A DNA stretch of 44,033 bases. Origin: an uncultured Selenomonadales bacterium (GTDB lineage: Bacteria > Bacillota > Negativicutes > Acidaminococcales > Acidaminococcaceae). The number at the start of each line of letters is the position of its first letter. Position 1 is the first letter of the stretch. Below, piece after piece: positions 42,998 through 44,033 of the stretch. The position numbers and the translations under genes were made by a program. The stretch is from positions 1 to 44,033 of the forward strand of contig ONEW01000018.1 in NCBI GenBank assembly GCA_900316935.1, written 5' to 3'. The notes beneath the pieces were generated by a model. It saw only the letters and a program-made list of their open reading frames with translations. It was not told where the DNA came from and searched no databases.

Positions 42998-43846
42998 ATG
43001 GAAGTCATTGCCTTTGTAGGCCCCAGCGGTTCCGGTAAAAGCCACCGTGCCATCGGCGTAGCCCATCAGTATCAATGCCAGGGCATCATCGATGACGGCC
43101 TTTTGATTGAAGGGGCGAAGATTCTGGCCGGCACATCGGCCAAAAGCGAACAGAACAGGGTACAGGCCGTGAAGCGGGCTATTTTTTACGATGACGCCCA
43201 CGCTTCCGAAGTGCGCCAGGCCCTGGCCCGTTCCGGCATCCGGCGCCTGCTGATTCTGGCTACGTCGGACAAGATGATTGAAAAGATCACGCAACGCCTC
43301 AGCCTGCCGAAGCCATTGAAGACCGTCTACATCACGGACATCGCCACGAGGCAGGAAATCAAGAAGGCCCACGAGGCGCGGCTGCGTTACGGCAAACATA
43401 TCGTGCCGGTGCCGACGGTGGAACTGAAACAGCATTTCGGTGGATTTTTCGCCAACCTGCCGTACAACCTTTTTTCAAAGAACAGGAACAAGAGGGAGGA
43501 CCGCCGGTCCATCGTCCGGCCGGCCTTCAGCTATTACGGGCTCATCCTCATTTCCGACTATGTCATCGAGGACATCATCAACCTCATCGTGGAGCGCATG
43601 GTGGGCGTGGCAAGGATCAACTACATCCATGTGCGCCGCCGTTCCGACAGCCGCGGGCTGTTCGTCCACGTGGAGCTGGTCCTCTATTACGGCGTCCGCG
43701 TGTTCGAAGTGAGCCGCATCCTTCAAAGCAAAATCAAGCGGAAGGTGGAGCGCATGACCGGCATGCAGGTACAGAAAGTGAACATCTCCATCCGGAGCCT
43801 CGAAGTGCGCAGCAGCGCCGAAGACGGATCCGCCCTGGCCAAATGA
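42998..43846 (+). CDS. P-loop NTPase fused to an Asp23/Gls24 domain
   Basis: A 282-residue protein of unusual layout. The N-terminal part opens MEVIAFVGPSGSGKSHRA, a clear Walker A motif. It continues with a nucleotide-kinase-like region (GIIDDGLLIEGAKILAG, a DDAHASEVRQAL segment, LLILATSDKMIEKI) to about residue 165. The C-terminal 100 residues (SYYGLILISDYVIEDIINLIVERMVGVARINYIHV...VEHELVLYYG-type strands and VQKVNISIRSLEV) are an Asp23/Gls24 domain, usually a free-standing envelope-stress or membrane-associated protein. ATG 42998 follows AGGTGG. The partner and substrate are unknown. It has no membrane segment. Confidence 0.82.
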   Translation: MEVIAFVGPSGSGKSHRAIGVAHQYQCQGIIDDGLLIEGAKILAGTSAKSEQNRVQAVKRAIFYDDAHASEVRQALARSGIRRLLILATSDKMIEKITQRLSLPKPLKTVYITDIATRQEIKKAHEARLRYGKHIVPVPTVELKQHFGGFFANLPYNLFSKNRNKREDRRSIVRPAFSYYGLILISDYVIEDIINLIVERMVGVARINYIHVRRRSDSRGLFVHVELVLYYGVRVFEVSRILQSKIKRKVERMTGMQVQKVNISIRSLEVRSSAEDGSALAK

Positions 43847-43922
43847 CGGGCACCGGGATCCGTAACGTTGTTCCTTATGGTGATTCCCATAATCTAAGAT
43901 ATATTGAAGGAGGGAATGTATT

Positions 43923-44033
43923 TTGAAGATTCACGAGTATCAGGCAAAGGACATCATGAAATGGTACGGCATCGACGTCCCGAACGGACGCGCCGCATTC
44001 AGCCCTGAAGAAGCCGCGCGGATTGCCAAAGAC
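43923..44033 (+). CDS. sucC: Succinyl-CoA synthetase beta subunit, 5' part
   Basis: The first 37 codons of a gene cut by the window edge. The translation from a TTG start (KIHEYQAKDIMKWYGIDVPNG...) matches the N terminus of the ADP-forming succinyl-CoA ligase beta subunit (HEYQAK...YG), an ATP-grasp enzyme linking succinyl-CoA to succinate and ATP. GAAGGAGGG ends about eight bases before the TTG, which fixes the start. A TTATGG-N6-CCATAA inverted repeat lies just upstream (about 43875-43892), a possible operator. sucD would be expected next, beyond the window. Confidence 0.85.
   Translation, partial: MKIHEYQAKDIMKWYGIDVPNGRAAFSPEEAARIAKD

Overview
The window is an almost gene-saturated, GC-rich bacterial chromosome segment (about 40 protein genes, short gaps, strong AAGGAGG-type ribosome sites, TTGACA/TATAAT-type promoters). 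Several features together suggest a Negativicutes bacterium (the Gram-negative-type Firmicutes, for example the Acidaminococcaceae, Selenomonadaceae or Veillonellaceae). These are Firmicutes-style gene orders (miaB-mutS-mutL-methyltransferase-miaA-hfq), an L-box riboswitch over dapB-asd-lysC-dapA, a long fused PurL, an Asp23/Gls24 domain, an envelope-type divergent polysaccharide deacetylase, and a cobamide operon with two CobT-family proteins that resemble the Sporomusa/Veillonella ArsA/ArsB pair. The genus cannot be fixed from the sequence alone. No mobile elements, CRISPR arrays, tRNAs or rRNAs were seen.

Layout. 1-1.4 kb: a leftward Na+/H+:dicarboxylate symporter with its own terminator and a large palindromic operator-like region upstream. 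1.6-9.8 kb: a rightward tRNA-modification and mismatch-repair run (miaB, mutS, mutL, an RsmJ-like methyltransferase, miaA, hfq). 9.9-14.8 kb: a Xer recombinase, a polysaccharide deacetylase, a class III aminotransferase, an SRPBCC protein and HtpX. 14.9-20.4 kb: ndk, a PduO-type adenosyltransferase, then a promoter, cobalamin riboswitch and terminator controlling cobU-cobT-cobS-(second CobT-like gene)-cobC, which is the lower-ligand assembly branch of cobamide synthesis. 20.5-23.2 kb: a small zinc-ribbon protein with a long leader, a DUF2156 protein and an Eis-type acetyltransferase. 23.2-27.0 kb: purL. 27.2-27.7 kb: a leftward ribbon-helix-helix repressor-like gene with its own promoter, operator-like sites and terminator.

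27.7-34.4 kb: an M16C peptidase, pnp, a small unknown protein, dUTPase and 3-methyladenine glycosylase. 34.4-38.8 kb: a textbook lysine riboswitch with terminator in front of dapB-asd-lysC-dapA, so lysine represses its own aspartate-derived pathway. 38.8-39.0 kb: a promoter, a structured RNA of about 120 nt and a strong terminator that matches no RNA family I recognise. 39.0-44.0 kb: an SH3/NlpC-P60 cell-wall hydrolase, leucyl aminopeptidase, a PHP-domain phosphoesterase, a P-loop/Asp23 fusion protein and the first 37 codons of sucC, which runs off the window.

The points most worth a second look are the CobT/CobT-like pair, in which the second protein has lost the catalytic glutamate motif; the unidentified RNA after dapA; the P-loop/Asp23 fusion; the zinc-ribbon leader; and the 30-bp perfect palindrome upstream of the symporter. 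Most of the rest is ordinary core metabolism and maintenance.
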